From Cyanobacteria bacterium FACHB-471 (lineage in GTDB: Bacteria; Cyanobacteriota; Cyanobacteriia; Elainellales; Elainellaceae), in NCBI GenBank assembly GCA_014695345.1, contig JACJOC010000098.1, positions 230,945 through 294,944 on the forward strand: DNA of 64,000 nucleotides. The letters are read 5' to 3'. Within the stretch, counting starts at the first letter, position 1; each line of letters opens with the position of its first letter. The notes beneath the pieces are model-generated. The model did not search any database, was not told the DNA's origin, and saw only the letters and a list, made by a program, of their open reading frames with translations. Made by a program: the position numbers and the translations under genes. Below, piece after piece: positions 62,929-64,000 of this stretch.

Positions 62929-63501
62929 TTATAGCCCTTCCAAAGGCACACCGAGAAAACGAGCTAACTCAGCTCCCTGATTTTCTAAATCAGACAGTGG
63001 CAATGGCTGCCCCACTCTAGTTAGTGGCGTTTCTCCCTTACCCTGGACGCGTAGATAGAGGGCACGACGAGGGTTCAACCCTTCCTTAATGTCAGCTCGA
63101 ATTGCCTGCACATCCTCTAGGGGATAAGACACCTCAATTCGGCGGTTTTTTCCTGGGAATCCCCATCGGAACACGGTTGCCAACCCAGTCTCTCGGTTAA
63201 ATTCGTTATACCCACCGCCTACATCCCAGGTAATAATTAGCCAGAGGTAAGTTCCCAACAGCAGACCCAGCGTTCCATACAAACCCATTACGAGTCCCTG
63301 TGGAATAAAAATCAGCTGAGTGGGATCGGAAAAGGGCAGCAGGTTGACTTGGAAATAGCTAGAAATTCCAGACAGCAGAAAGCCAGTGGCACCAACGGTG
63401 ATCACAGTTGCCCACCAGTAGTTGCTGAGACGACGCGACCCCAAAACTTGCTGACGGAATATTTTGTCTTTGTCGGTTGTAGATACGGTTTGTGTAGCCA
63501 T
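62929..63501 (-). CDS. ycf4: Photosystem I assembly protein Ycf4
   Basis: 190 residues, the usual length. Two membrane helices near the start (WWATVITVGATGFLLSGISS; GLVMGLYGTLGLLLGTYLWL) and a cytosolic C-terminal domain with WDVGGGYNEFNRETGLATVF, RWGFPGKNRRIEV and LEDVQAIRADIKEGLNPRRA. Stabilises PSI subunits during assembly. Divergent from psbD, a gene order seen in many cyanobacteria. Upstream region is shared with the psbD promoter. Confidence 0.97.
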   Translation of the reverse strand: MATQTVSTTDKDKIFRQQVLGSRRLSNYWWATVITVGATGFLLSGISSYFQVNLLPFSDPTQLIFIPQGLVMGLYGTLGLLLGTYLWLIITWDVGGGYNEFNRETGLATVFRWGFPGKNRRIEVSYPLEDVQAIRADIKEGLNPRRALYLRVQGKGETPLTRVGQPLPLSDLENQGAELARFLGVPLEGL

Positions 63502-63647
63502 GGTGATCCGCTCAGGTTCGATGAAGTCGGTTCAGAATTAGAGGAAACGTTCAGTCCCCATTATCTAACCTCAAGGGAGTTGTGACATAGAACAAGGCGA
63601 TAAGACAGGATTTTTCACAAATCTGTTGCTGAGATTATCGTGTCAGA

Positions 63648-63676
63648 TTGTAAAAATTTTCATATATCCCTATCAT
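63648..63676 (+). promoter_or_regulatory. Putative psbD promoter
   Basis: TTGTAA at 63648-63653 and TATCAT at 63671-63676, separated by exactly 17 nt: a sigma-70-type pair. Transcription would start near 63683, giving a leader of about 205 nt. Confidence 0.45.
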
Positions 63677-63816
63677 ATAGAAACGTTAAATCCTATCCGG
63701 TAACACCCGTCGGTTGCTCGTCAAAGAGCAGGCGTGAAAGGTGCGCTGATCGAAGAGTCAGCTATTTAGCATCTGCCGACGCTAAATTAAAAGTCCGCCT
63801 TTTCTACTAGCAGAGT

Positions 63817-63838
63817 CTCTTTTACAGTAGTAAAAGAG
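63817..63838 (+). promoter_or_regulatory. Perfect hairpin in the psbD leader
   Basis: CTCTTTTAC pairs with GTAAAAGAG across AGTA, 50 nt before the psbD ATG. It could act in mRNA stability or translation control. Confidence 0.5.
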
Positions 63839-63887
63839 TTATCCTGCCGCCCTTTTGAGGATTTGATGAATATTAAGAGGTTATGAA

Positions 63888-64000
63888 ATGACCATAGCAA
63901 TGGGGCGCGCCCAAGCGGAACGAGGATGGTTTGACGTCCTCGACGACTGGCTCAAGCGCGACAGATTCGTCTTCATCGGCTGGTCTGGTCTTTTGCTCTT
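63888..64000 (+). CDS. psbD: Photosystem II D2 protein (5' part only)
   Basis: Starts [20 protein letters not shown] and continues [18 protein letters not shown] to the window edge. This N-terminus is characteristic of D2, the PSII core protein that binds the reaction-centre chlorophylls and the QA quinone. An AGAGG ribosome-binding site precedes the ATG at 63888. In most cyanobacteria psbC follows and overlaps; that lies outside the window. Confidence 0.96.
   Translation, partial: MTIAMGRAQAERGWFDVLDDWLKRDRFVFIGWSGLLL

Larger units (their letters stand above)
63502..63887. other. ycf4-psbD divergent region with structured psbD leader
   Basis: 386 nt. It contains the putative psbD promoter (63648-63676) and three stem-loops before the psbD ATG: TGCTC/GAGCA at 63715-63730, ATTTAGC/GCTAAAT at 63764-63787, and CTCTTTTAC/GTAAAAGAG at 63817-63838. 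No small ORF is convincing. Confidence 0.6.

Noticed and set aside
63648..63887. Riboswitch in the psbD leader
   Set aside because: Stem-loops are present but I could not match the glutamine riboswitch or another known class.

Overview
This window comes from a cyanobacterial chromosome. The evidence is chlB (dark-operative protochlorophyllide reductase), psaK, ycf4, the start of psbD, a single-helix high-light-inducible protein, a CruP-type lycopene cyclase homologue, and very frequent copies of the HIP1 octamer GCGATCGC in and between genes. Most genes look mid-GC and HIP1-rich. A few stretches (hydrolase at 3.1 kb, GT10 glycosyltransferase at 9.2 kb, methyltransferase at 42 kb) look more AT-rich and HIP1-poor. 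The genus cannot be fixed from sequence alone. I saw no CRISPR array, transposase, rRNA or prophage.

Layout. 0-9 kb: the N-terminal part of a large secreted beta-propeller (SBBP) protein with two PPC-like domains, a membrane-anchored unknown protein, an alpha/beta hydrolase, a TPR-DUF4912 envelope protein, a DUF1537 sugar-acid kinase and a membrane protein. 9-17 kb: a GT10 (fucosyltransferase-like) enzyme, a DUF362 pseudogene remnant, an acidic disordered protein, pdhB, a UvsE UV-damage endonuclease, a small DUF6883/DUF4926 gene pair, and chlB. 17-27 kb: small membrane proteins (DUF360, Pmp3-type), a coiled-coil protein, a CPBP protease, a tandem histidine-phosphatase coupled to a dihydroorotase-like protein lacking metal ligands, psaK, an endonuclease III relative, an Hlip, a MerR regulator and tRNA-Val(CAC). 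27-34 kb: three large histidine kinases in a row, the last two starting with receiver domains.

34-39 kb: an ECF42-type sigma factor divergent from six small stress-type genes (YCII, YCII-SnoaL fusion, SnoaL, two VOC proteins, DUF899). Between them lie two direct-repeat copies of a sequence matching the published ECF42 promoter, with TGTCGA and CGAC 17 nt apart in both. This is the clearest regulatory system in the window. 39-49 kb: an S10 carboxypeptidase, a nitroreductase, a methyltransferase, the circularly permuted ATP-grasp / alpha-E / transglutaminase operon, and a divergent gamma-glutamyltransferase. 49-54 kb: TetR and LuxR-type regulators, an NAD(P)-binding oxidoreductase, a multi-repeat mechanosensitive-channel-like protein and an SRPBCC protein. 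54-64 kb: a MarR-GNAT fusion, a polar amino-acid ABC transporter, SirB1, CruP-like, a KAS-type ketosynthase, a lipoprotein cyclophilin, ycf4, and divergent psbD with a long structured leader.

Palindromic repeats of the form GTAGGGGC...GCCCCTAC occur in intergenic regions throughout. Two copies exactly 13.2 kb apart share a longer ~72-bp unit.
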